DNA of 5,330 nt from an uncultured Planctomycetaceae bacterium. Its GTDB lineage: Bacteria; Planctomycetota; Planctomycetia; Pirellulales; UBA1268. Shown piece after piece: positions 1 to 5,330 of this stretch. Every line of letters begins with the position of its first letter. Position 1 is the first letter of the stretch. The notes beneath the pieces were generated by a model, which ran no database searches, had not been told where the DNA came from, and saw only the letters and a program-made list of their open reading frames with translations. The stretch is taken from NCBI GenBank assembly GCA_903949225.1, contig CAJAYZ010000410.1, positions 1 through 5,330 of the forward strand, read 5' to 3'. The position numbers were made by a program, and so were the translations under genes.

Positions 1-290
1 ACGTCGCGGAGGGCGAGGATGTCGTTGTAGGCCCACTCCAGCGTTGGCCGGTAGTAGAACATCAACAGCACGCCGGTGACCGTTTCGACCAGGAAGAGGA
101 AGAACGTCACCCCACCCATGCACCACGTGAAGGAGAGGGCAATCCCCTGCTTCTTGATCGACACGGGGTGGAGGTGCAGGAAGAAGTTGGTGAGCATCAC
201 CACGATCCGGTTGCGCCGGTCGAGGGGCATGGGATGCCGGAAGATGCTTTTCCAGATCTGGGAATTACGGATCGTTTCGCCGATGGCCAT
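1..290 (-). CDS. Cytochrome b N-terminal domain protein of a bc-type complex (partial, 3' end outside window)
   Basis: Membrane quinol-oxidising subunit of a cytochrome bc/b6-type complex, expected to pass electrons from (mena)quinol to the Rieske protein and the b hemes. The ATG at 290 opens a frame that runs off the window; 96 residues are visible, beginning MAIGETIRNSQIWKSIFRHP. An amphipathic N-terminal part with an HLHPV stretch (39-43) leads into transmembrane helix A at about residues 50-80. Two glycines 14 residues apart (G59 and the G73 of ETVTG) match the conserved helix A glycine spacing of cytochrome b, and the YYRPTLEWAYNDI segment after the helix is typical of the family. The heme-ligand histidines lie in helix B, beyond the edge. 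The start lies 74 nt after the Rieske stop on the same strand, so the two are probably co-transcribed. No strong Shine-Dalgarno is seen. The family is secure; whether it is b6-like (short) or full-length cannot be told. Confidence 0.88.
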   Translation of the reverse strand, partial: MAIGETIRNSQIWKSIFRHPMPLDRRNRIVVMLTNFFLHLHPVSIKKQGIALSFTWCMGGVTFFLFLVETVTGVLLMFYYRPTLEWAYNDILALRD

Positions 291-364
291 GGGTCGGTTG
301 CCGGAGGTCGGGGACAGGGGCTGGCGCGGAAGCGATGGACGGGAAGAAACGGTGCTGTGAGCGG

Positions 365-1438
365 TCAGACGGTGATGTACGACTCGGGATCGGCCCACTG
401 GCCGAGTTCCTCGTGGTAGGAGCGTCCTTTATCGATCTCGAGTTGACCGTCATCGGCGATGCGGATCGCGTAACGCTCGAGTGGACGGGGGGCAGGCCCC
501 TCGAAATTGACACCGTCCTTGTAGAAGCCACTGCCGTGGCAGGGGCACTTGAACTTCTGCTCCGCCTCGAGCCAGTTGGGGGTGCAGCCGAGGTGGGTGC
601 AGACGGTCTTGAGGGCGTAGATCTGCTGCTGGCCGCCGACGTCGCTGTTGACGACCCATACGCCATACTGAGCGACGTACTTCGTCTCCACCTTGCCCGA
701 CGGGAATCCCTCTCGGAAGCCGACCTTGAACCGGCTCGGCGGTTCGGCCAGGACGTTGGGGAACATGAACCGGGCCAACCCGAGGCCAAACAGGCCGCCT
801 GTCATCGACAGTGCGGTGAAACCGGTGGCCATGAAAGACCCGAGGGCCATTTCGAGGAATCCGCGCCGATCCTGCTCCGCATCGGCCCCCTTCTTCGCAG
901 CCGGCTTGACCGGCTTGGGAGGAAGCACAGGAGCGGTGGCGAGTTTGGCGGGCGGCGCTTTGACGACGGTCGACGCGGTTTCGGCCACGGCCGCTGGACG
1001 AGCGGGCGCATCGGCTTTGCTCACCGGGCCCGGCTTGGAGCCCGTCCGGGCCGCCGCGAGGATGCTTGCGGTGTCTCGGGTGAGCGATTTCGGTGTCGCA
1101 GCCTTGGCCACGGCCGGCTTATCGGCAGGGGCTTTCGCCACGGGAGCCTTGGCAGCCGCGGGTTTCGGCGCCGGTTGATCGGCCGGGGTTGCGGGGGCCC
1201 CGCCCTGCTCCGCCTCCTTCTTGGCCCTTGCCAAGGCCATGATCTCGGCGACGCTCGGCCTCCCGCCGGCGGCAGCAGCGGGCTTTGCGGCGGCCGGCTT
1301 GGGAGCGGCGGCCTTCGGGGCCGGGGTGTCGGTCACGTCGGCCGGTGGCGCTGCCTCGGCGGCCTCTGATTTGGCCGCTTTGGCGGCTCTCGCGGCCGCG
1401 AGAATCTCAGCCGTCGACATCTTCTTGTTTTCAGCCAT
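365..1438 (-). CDS. Rieske 2Fe-2S protein with long Ala/Pro/Lys-rich N-terminal extension
   Basis: Iron-sulfur subunit of a quinol:cytochrome c reductase-type complex, 357 aa. Box I CTHLGC (280-285) and box II CPCHGS (298-303) supply ligands C280, H282, C298 and H301 and the disulfide pair C285/C300; GPAPRPLERYAI (314-325) is the usual segment after box II. A single hydrophobic anchor at about 195-228 is preceded by DRRGFLEMALG (190-200), a twin-arginine (Tat)-like motif as in other bacterial Rieske proteins, so the cluster domain should face the exterior. Odd: about 185 residues precede the anchor, against a few tens in ordinary Rieske proteins. This part is rich in A, P and K and carries three copies of a short motif around ILAAAR. 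The ATG at 1438 was chosen because GAGG (1445-1448) lies 6 nt upstream; an in-frame TTG at 1450 would add four residues. First gene of the operon, followed by cytochrome b. Confidence 0.95.
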   Translation of the reverse strand: MAENKKMSTAEILAAARAAKAAKSEAAEAAPPADVTDTPAPKAAAPKPAAAKPAAAAGGRPSVAEIMALARAKKEAEQGGAPATPADQPAPKPAAAKAPVAKAPADKPAVAKAATPKSLTRDTASILAAARTGSKPGPVSKADAPARPAAVAETASTVVKAPPAKLATAPVLPPKPVKPAAKKGADAEQDRRGFLEMALGSFMATGFTALSMTGGLFGLGLARFMFPNVLAEPPSRFKVGFREGFPSGKVETKYVAQYGVWVVNSDVGGQQQIYALKTVCTHLGCTPNWLEAEQKFKCPCHGSGFYKDGVNFEGPAPRPLERYAIRIADDGQLEIDKGRSYHEELGQWADPESYITV

Positions 1439-1687
1439 GCCTCGCCTCAACGCTCAAGGTCGCCGATGGCCCCCGATCGATCGTGGTCGCATCGCTGCGG
1501 TGGCACTTCGGGGAACAAAAACCCGTTGTTCTTTCAGATCCCAGATCGAGCCAAACCCCAGCCTGTGTGCAGGGCTCTTGGCCCGTCAACCGACAAACCC
1601 CATCGCCCATCCGATTTCCCGCTCCAAAACGCCCAGCTGAAACAGCCAGAAGTCGAAAGAAACCACAGGAATTGACGGGCAAGAGGA

Positions 1688-1711
1688 AGTTCGTGATTTT
1701 TTTCACGAACT
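1688..1711. promoter_or_regulatory. Perfect 9+6+9 palindrome, CRP/FNR-like operator candidate
   Basis: Arms AGTTCGTGA (1688-1696) and TCACGAACT (1703-1711) are exact reverse complements separated by six T residues. The GTGA-N6-TCAC core has the same half-site spacing as the TGTGA-N6-TCACA sites of the CRP/FNR superfamily, differing only by C for T at the outer base of the pentamer. It lies 250 nt upstream of the Rieske start and about 345 nt upstream of purD. The T run is in the loop and not after the stem, so it is not an intrinsic terminator. A regulator site is an inference; a transcribed hairpin is the alternative. Confidence 0.45.
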
Positions 1712-1973
1712 CTCTTTCAACTGTATCGGCTGGGCTATGGCTGTCAACGTCGGGTGGCGCGTGGAGACCGCGAATTCAGCCCCACCCGCACGATTTCCAA
1801 TTCCGTCACCGACCGTCGGCGCGGCGAGGGGCTCGGCCATCCCTTCCGGCAGCGGAGCCGGGGCAGAGCCAACGGGGATGCTGGCGGCTCAATCGCATCC
1901 CAGGAGGGCCGGTTTTGCGGGAGCGGAAAGTCGATTCGCATCCCGAGACCCTTCCGGTAGTCTGCTCCCCTCC

Positions 1974-2012
1974 GGGACCGTGCGGGCTTTGGGTGCAAAG
2001 CCCGCTGTTCCC
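1974..2012 (+). promoter_or_regulatory. Strong hairpin in the putative purD leader
   Basis: GCGGGCTTTG (1982-1991) and CAAAGCCCGC (1996-2005) form a perfect 10-bp stem closed by the 4-nt loop GGTG. Beyond a small internal loop, GGGA (1974-1977) can pair with TCCC (2009-2012), lengthening the structure. It ends 44 nt before the purD GTG start. No T run follows, so it is not a standard intrinsic terminator. It could be a leader hairpin affecting purD mRNA stability or expression, a protein-binding palindrome, or one copy of a dispersed REP-like repeat. No known riboswitch class was recognised. Confidence 0.5.
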
Positions 2013-2056
2013 AAACCGTCTTCGGCCCAACTCCATTTCCGAAAGGATCGTTCCCA

Positions 2057-3388
2057 GTGGCAGGCCCCTCGCGTCGCGTCCTCGTTGTCGGTAGCGGTGG
2101 TCGCGAGCATGCCCTGGCCTGGAAACTCGCCTCCGACGGCGCCGAGGTGCTCATCGCCCCGGGCAATGCGGGAACGGCACAGATCGGCGAGAACGTCGCG
2201 GTGACGGCCGGGGACATCCCGGGGCTGGTGGCGCTTGCCCGGTCCCGCGCGGTTGACCTCAGCGTGATCGGCCCCGAGGCTCCGCTCGTGGCCGGCGTTG
2301 TCGACACCTTTCAGGCCGAGGGCTTGAGGATCTTCGGCCCCACCGCCCGGGCGGCGCAGATCGAGGGAAGCAAGACGTTCTGCAAGCAGATCCTTCACCG
2401 GGGGGACGTTCCCACGGCCATGTACCGGGAGTTTCGCTCGGCAAAGCGTGCTCAGGAGTATCTCGAGGCCCGCGAGGACATGCCGGTCGTGGTCAAGGCA
2501 GACGGGCTGGCGGCCGGCAAGGGGGTGTTTGTCTGTGCCAACCGGGCCGAGGCACTGGCCGCCGTGGCCACCCTCGCCGGGGATCCGCAGTTCGCCGCCG
2601 CCGCGAAGGGGATTCTGGTGGAGGAACGTCTCGACGGTCGCGAGGTGAGCGTGATGGCGATCACCGACGGGCGGACGATCGTCACGTTGCCGCCGCTCCA
2701 AGACCACAAGGCGGCGTACGACGGTGATCTTGGGCCGAACACCGGGGGCATGGGGGCGTACTGCCCGACGCCGTTTGTCGATGCCGCCCTGATGGCGGAG
2801 ATCGAGTCGCGGATCCTCGTGCCGACCGTCCATGCGATGCGGCGCTCGCAGGTTCCCTTCCAGGGGGTGCTGTTTGCCGGGTTGATGCTCACGGCGCAGG
2901 GGCCAAAGGTTCTCGAGTTCAACGCCCGCTTCGGCGATCCGGAGTGCGAGGCGCTGATGATGCTGCTGGAATCGAGCCTCCTGGAGATCGTCGATGCGAC
3001 GGTCGATCGGAAACTGGAGGCCATCGATGCCCCGAGGTGGAAGTCGGGGGCTGCCGTCACCGTCGTCATGGCCTCGGAGGGGTATCCGGGCGACGTCGAG
3101 AAGGGGCGGCCGATCCGGGGGCTCGCCGATGCCCACTCGCTCGAGGGGGTGGAGGTGTTTCACGCCGCGACCCGTCCCGGGGCCAATGGGGAGGGTGTGG
3201 TGAATGACGGCGGGCGGACGCTCGCCGTCACGGCCGTCGGTGAGAGCCTCGCCAGGGCCAAACTCCACGCTTATTCGGCGGTCCGTCGCATTCGCTGGAA
3301 CGGCGCCTGGTGCCGCAAGGACATCGCCGACAAGGGGATCGACCGCGATCGCGAATTGGCCGCTGCCGAACCAGGGACTCCCCGATGA
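2057..3388 (+). CDS. purD: Phosphoribosylamine-glycine ligase (GAR synthetase)
   Basis: Cytoplasmic enzyme of de novo purine synthesis: 5-phosphoribosylamine + glycine + ATP gives glycinamide ribonucleotide + ADP + Pi. The 443-aa product is close to the family's usual 420-430. The N-terminal domain begins VLVVGSGGREHALAWKL (8-24). The ATP-grasp core has the nucleotide loop KADGLAAGKGV (147-157), the LQDHKAAYDGDLGPNTGGMGAY stretch (214-235), and EFNARFGDPE (287-296) with the metal-binding E287 and N289 and the family signature RFGDPExE. The C-terminal domain includes GRTLAVTAVGESLARAKLHAY (386-406) and ends in a short tail after RKDIA. The start is a GTG at 2057 with AGGA (2044-2047) 9 nt upstream; this places the Rossmann strand at the normal distance from the N-terminus. 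The stop overlaps the next gene's ATG by an ATGA junction. A strong hairpin lies in its leader. All key motifs are intact. Confidence 0.97.
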   Translation: MAGPSRRVLVVGSGGREHALAWKLASDGAEVLIAPGNAGTAQIGENVAVTAGDIPGLVALARSRAVDLSVIGPEAPLVAGVVDTFQAEGLRIFGPTARAAQIEGSKTFCKQILHRGDVPTAMYREFRSAKRAQEYLEAREDMPVVVKADGLAAGKGVFVCANRAEALAAVATLAGDPQFAAAAKGILVEERLDGREVSVMAITDGRTIVTLPPLQDHKAAYDGDLGPNTGGMGAYCPTPFVDAALMAEIESRILVPTVHAMRRSQVPFQGVLFAGLMLTAQGPKVLEFNARFGDPECEALMMLLESSLLEIVDATVDRKLEAIDAPRWKSGAAVTVVMASEGYPGDVEKGRPIRGLADAHSLEGVEVFHAATRPGANGEGVVNDGGRTLAVTAVGESLARAKLHAYSAVRRIRWNGAWCRKDIADKGIDRDRELAAAEPGTPR

Positions 3389-4395
3389 AACTCCGCGTCG
3401 GCATCGTCGGTCTCGGCCCGCTGTGGGAGAAGAGGCACCTGCCCGCGCTGCGATCGCTCGCGGACCGTTTCGAGGTGCACGGGATCTGCGAGCAGGTCGC
3501 CCACCTGGCGCGGAGAGCGGCTGGGGAACTCGGAACGGTGGCCGTGGAGGGATTTCGGGCCCTCGCCGCGCGCGATGACATCGACGCGATTCTCTATCTC
3601 TCCGATCAATGGTACGGCGTAGCGCCGATCCTCGCCGCCTGCGACCATGGCAAGGCCGTCTATACGGGGGCTTCCCTGCCGGTCGATGCCGCCGAGGCCG
3701 ACGTCCTCCGCCGCCGCGTCGAGCAATCGGGGATCGCGTTCATGGCCGAGCTTCCCCGCCGGTACGCCCCCGCCACGATGCGGCTGAAGGAGTTGATCGC
3801 CACCCGTCTCGGGGCGCCACGGATGCTCTTCTGCCATCGACGGGTGCCGCAGATGCCCCCCTCGGCCACCGTGCCCCCGCGCGACGGTGCTACCGAGGCC
3901 CGGGATCTCATGGAACTGGTCGATTGGTGCCGGTATGTCGTCGGCACCGACCCGACGAGTGTCGTGGCGGTGCGGCACGCGGAGACGCCGGACGCCGCGA
4001 TCGATGACTACCAGATGATGAGCCTCGACTTCACGACATCCGGGGCACCCGGCAACGGGCCGATCGCCCAGATCAGCTGCGGCTATTACATCCCCGCTTG
4101 CTGGGAGGAGGCCGTCGGTTTCAGGCCCCCTTCGGCCCTTCAAGTGGCCTGCGAGAAGGGGATCGCGTTCGTCGACCATCCCAATGGCTTGGTGTGGTTT
4201 GACACGGCGGGGCGGCACCAGGAAGCCCTCGATGCAGACCGCTCCGTCGGCGAGCAGATGCTTCTCCAATTCCATCGCAAAGTGACCAGTCTCCTCAGGC
4301 CGCACAGCGGCCTTGAGGAAGTCCTGGGTGCGATGAACGTGGTGCAGGCCGCCAGCGTGAGCCAGCACGAGGGGCGGCGTATTCCGCTCGCGTAA
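3385..4395 (+). CDS. Gfo/Idh/MocA-fold protein with atypical active site, coupled to purD
   Basis: 336-aa two-domain protein of the NAD(P)-dependent oxidoreductase family that includes glucose-fructose oxidoreductase and inositol dehydrogenase; its substrate is unknown. The N-terminal Rossmann domain starts MKLRVGIVGLGPLWEKRHLPAL, but the usual GxGxxG/A fingerprint reads G9-L-G11-P-L-W14. Where the family has the catalytic EKP lysine, this protein has S97-L98-P99 (in YTGASLP). The later helix that normally carries a catalytic histidine three residues before an Asp reads DLMELVD (174-180), with E177 in its place. The C-terminal domain ends with the familiar LEEVLGAMNVVQAASVSQHEGRRIPL. It may therefore bind a dinucleotide or ligand without normal dehydrogenase chemistry. 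The ATG at 3385 was preferred over upstream in-frame starts because AGGGA (3373-3377) lies 7 nt before it and the Rossmann strand follows at once. Its ATGA overlap with purD implies translational coupling. Fold assignment is secure, function is not. Confidence 0.85.
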   Translation: MKLRVGIVGLGPLWEKRHLPALRSLADRFEVHGICEQVAHLARRAAGELGTVAVEGFRALAARDDIDAILYLSDQWYGVAPILAACDHGKAVYTGASLPVDAAEADVLRRRVEQSGIAFMAELPRRYAPATMRLKELIATRLGAPRMLFCHRRVPQMPPSATVPPRDGATEARDLMELVDWCRYVVGTDPTSVVAVRHAETPDAAIDDYQMMSLDFTTSGAPGNGPIAQISCGYYIPACWEEAVGFRPPSALQVACEKGIAFVDHPNGLVWFDTAGRHQEALDADRSVGEQMLLQFHRKVTSLLRPHSGLEEVLGAMNVVQAASVSQHEGRRIPLA

Positions 4396-4404
4396 CAACC
4401 CCGC

Positions 4405-4433
4405 GGCCCGCGCCCTTATCGGCGTCGCGGGCC
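4405..4433. terminator. GC-rich inverted repeat between convergent genes, likely bidirectional terminator
   Basis: GGCCCGCG (4405-4412) and CGCGGGCC (4426-4433) are exact reverse complements. An alternative fold pairs CGCC (4411-4414) with GGCG (4421-4424) inside the outer GGCCCG/CGGGCC stem, leaving a CTTATC loop. It sits in the 50-nt gap between two converging stop codons, where a shared terminator is expected. No T run follows on either strand, so the assignment rests on position and stem strength. Confidence 0.45.
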
Positions 4434-4445
4434 ACGTCCGGCCCG

Positions 4446-5330
4446 TCACAGGGCCGCGACGACCAGATCCCCGACTTCGCTCGTGCCGTGCCCCATCCGG
4501 CCGGCCGCCTGGCTCGTCATCTTCGTGCCGGTGACGTGGGCCACGGCCTTGTCGACCCGCGCCGCGGCGCTGGGGTAGCCGTTGTGCTCGAGAAGCATGG
4601 CCATGGCATTGATCGCGGCGATCGGGTTGATCTTGTTGGTGCCGGTGTACTTCGGGGCACTTCCCCCCATCGGCTCGAACATACTCACACCCCGCTTCCC
4701 CGCCGGGGAAACGTCGGGATTAAGGTTGGCGCCGGCCGCCACGCCCATGCCCCCCTGGAGGATGCCGGCGAGGTCGGTGATGATGTCGCCGAACATGTTC
4801 GTGGTGACGATGACGTCGTAGGCGTCAGGGTTCTTCACCATCCACATGCAGCAGGCGTCGACGTGGTTGTAGTCGGTCTTCACGTCGGGGTATTCCGCGG
4901 CAACCTCCTGGAACGTTCTCCACCACAGGTCGTGGCCATACGTGAGGACGTTGGTCTTCGCGACGAGCGTGAGCGTCTTCTTGGGGCTGTTGCGCTTCCG
5001 CGTGTAGTCGAAGGCCCAGCGAATGCAGCGCTCGCAGCCTTTGCGGGTGTAGACGGCCGACTGGGTCGCGACTTCGTCGGGGGTGCCCTTCTTGAGGTAG
5101 CCGCCGACGCCGCAGTAGAGATCTTCCGTATTTTCGCGGACAACGACGAAGTCGATATCACCGGGGCCGCGTCCGGCCAGCGGGGTCTCCACGCCGGGGA
5201 GCAGTTTCACCGGGCGGAGGTTGATGTACTGATCGAGTTTGAAGCGCAACTCCAGCAGGAGGCCCTTCTCGAGAATGCCCGGGGTGACGCCGGGGTGGCC
5301 GATCGCCCCGAGGAAAATCGCATCCTTGCG
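4446..5330 (-). CDS. leuB: 3-isopropylmalate dehydrogenase-like protein, isocitrate/isopropylmalate dehydrogenase family (partial, 5' end outside window)
   Basis: Beta-decarboxylating dehydrogenase, most likely the leucine-pathway enzyme oxidising 3-isopropylmalate to 2-oxoisocaproate. 294 residues are visible; roughly the first 60-70 lie beyond the right edge. Counting from the first visible codon (R1), the family's substrate-binding and catalytic residues fall at their expected spacings: R29 and R39 (LRFKLDQYINLRP), R65 and Y72 (VVRENTEDLYCG), K125 (KTNVL), D158, D182 and D186 (HVDACC, FGDIITD). Phrases such as LTLVAKTNVL and WWRTFQEVAAEYPDV recall the actinobacterial type of LeuB. The cofactor loop is unusual: EPMGGSAPKYTGTNKINP (219-236) has K227-Y228 where LeuB normally has Asp-Ile, and G222 where a His is usual. 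Alternatives are isocitrate, homoisocitrate or tartrate/malate dehydrogenase, since RENTE is more common in those than in classic LeuB. Family certain, substrate moderately so. No neighbouring leu gene is visible. Confidence 0.72.
   Translation of the reverse strand, partial: RKDAIFLGAIGHPGVTPGILEKGLLLELRFKLDQYINLRPVKLLPGVETPLAGRGPGDIDFVVVRENTEDLYCGVGGYLKKGTPDEVATQSAVYTRKGCERCIRWAFDYTRKRNSPKKTLTLVAKTNVLTYGHDLWWRTFQEVAAEYPDVKTDYNHVDACCMWMVKNPDAYDVIVTTNMFGDIITDLAGILQGGMGVAAGANLNPDVSPAGKRGVSMFEPMGGSAPKYTGTNKINPIAAINAMAMLLEHNGYPSAAARVDKAVAHVTGTKMTSQAAGRMGHGTSEVGDLVVAAL

Larger units (their letters stand above)
1439..2056. other. Divergent intergenic region, about 620 bp, no convincing gene
   Basis: This stretch separates the start of the minus-strand Rieske/cytochrome b operon from the start of plus-strand purD, so it should hold promoters for both. 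Short open frames exist but none has a recognisable protein, a good ribosome binding site or a conserved-looking sequence. The part around 1500-1720 is visibly richer in A and T than the flanking genes, as expected for a promoter region. It contains a perfect palindrome (1688-1711), a weaker GAACAA/TTGTTC inverted repeat (1513-1531), and a strongly structured segment just before purD (1919-2012). No promoter boxes could be assigned with confidence. Confidence 0.7.

Noticed and set aside
335..1369. Long plus-strand open frame (344 aa) opposite the Rieske gene
   Set aside because: Product is Gly/Arg-rich and low in complexity with no recognisable domain; it is the antisense shadow of a certain Rieske gene in GC-rich DNA.
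1513..1531. GAACAA/TTGTTC inverted repeat with 7-nt loop
   Set aside because: Only six pairs and within the chance expectation for the region; too weak to call as an operator or hairpin.
1672..1700. TTGACG as a possible -35 box ahead of the palindrome
   Set aside because: No acceptable -10 box lies 16-18 nt downstream, and planctomycete-like promoters are poorly defined, so no promoter is called.
1919..2056. Purine, ZTP or other known riboswitch upstream of purD
   Set aside because: The conserved core sequences of these classes could not be found; only generic stems are visible.
1737..2204. Open frames in the intergenic region running into purD
   Set aside because: Their translations look like random GC-rich sequence, they lack good ribosome binding sites, and they overlap the purD start in another frame.
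1889..3268. Minus-strand open frame of 459 aa opposite purD
   Set aside because: Arg/His/Pro-rich composition without a domain; purD on the other strand is unambiguous, so this is a shadow frame.
3271..4449. Minus-strand open frame of 392 aa opposite the Gfo/Idh/MocA-like gene
   Set aside because: No recognisable motif, and it overlaps the whole of a gene with clear family features; a shadow frame.

Overview
This is a GC-rich bacterial chromosomal segment. It holds five protein genes, two of them cut by the window edges, and one long non-coding stretch. The gene content and protein style suggest Planctomycetota, perhaps Pirellulales-like: a Rieske protein with a very long Ala/Pro/Lys-rich N-terminal extension lies directly upstream of a cytochrome b N-domain gene, and a Gfo/Idh/MocA-type protein sits in a housekeeping operon. 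That placement is inferred from the look of the proteins, not from a database search.

Layout. (1) Minus strand, 1438 down to 1: a Rieske 2Fe-2S protein followed by the first 96 codons of a cytochrome b. This is the start of a cytochrome bc-type quinol oxidase operon that continues off the left edge. (2) 1439-2056: about 620 bp of divergent intergenic DNA without a convincing gene. It contains a perfect 9+6+9 palindrome with CRP/FNR-like geometry (1688-1711) and a very stable hairpin about 45 nt upstream of purD (1974-2012). (3) Plus strand, 2057-4395: purD (phosphoribosylamine-glycine ligase, purine synthesis), joined by a 4-base ATGA stop/start overlap to a Gfo/Idh/MocA-fold protein that lacks the usual catalytic residues. 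(4) 4396-4445: a short convergent gap with a GC-rich inverted repeat, probably a shared terminator. (5) Minus strand, 4446 to beyond 5330: the C-terminal 294 residues of a LeuB-like 3-isopropylmalate dehydrogenase, with all catalytic residues of the visible part present but an isocitrate-dehydrogenase-like, NADP-type cofactor segment.

Functionally this is mostly core metabolism: quinol oxidation, purine synthesis and probably leucine synthesis. No mobile element, CRISPR array, tRNA or rRNA was seen. No complete new system is evident. The items most worth a second look are the degenerate oxidoreductase coupled to purD, the repeat-bearing Rieske extension, and the two palindromic elements in the divergent intergenic region.
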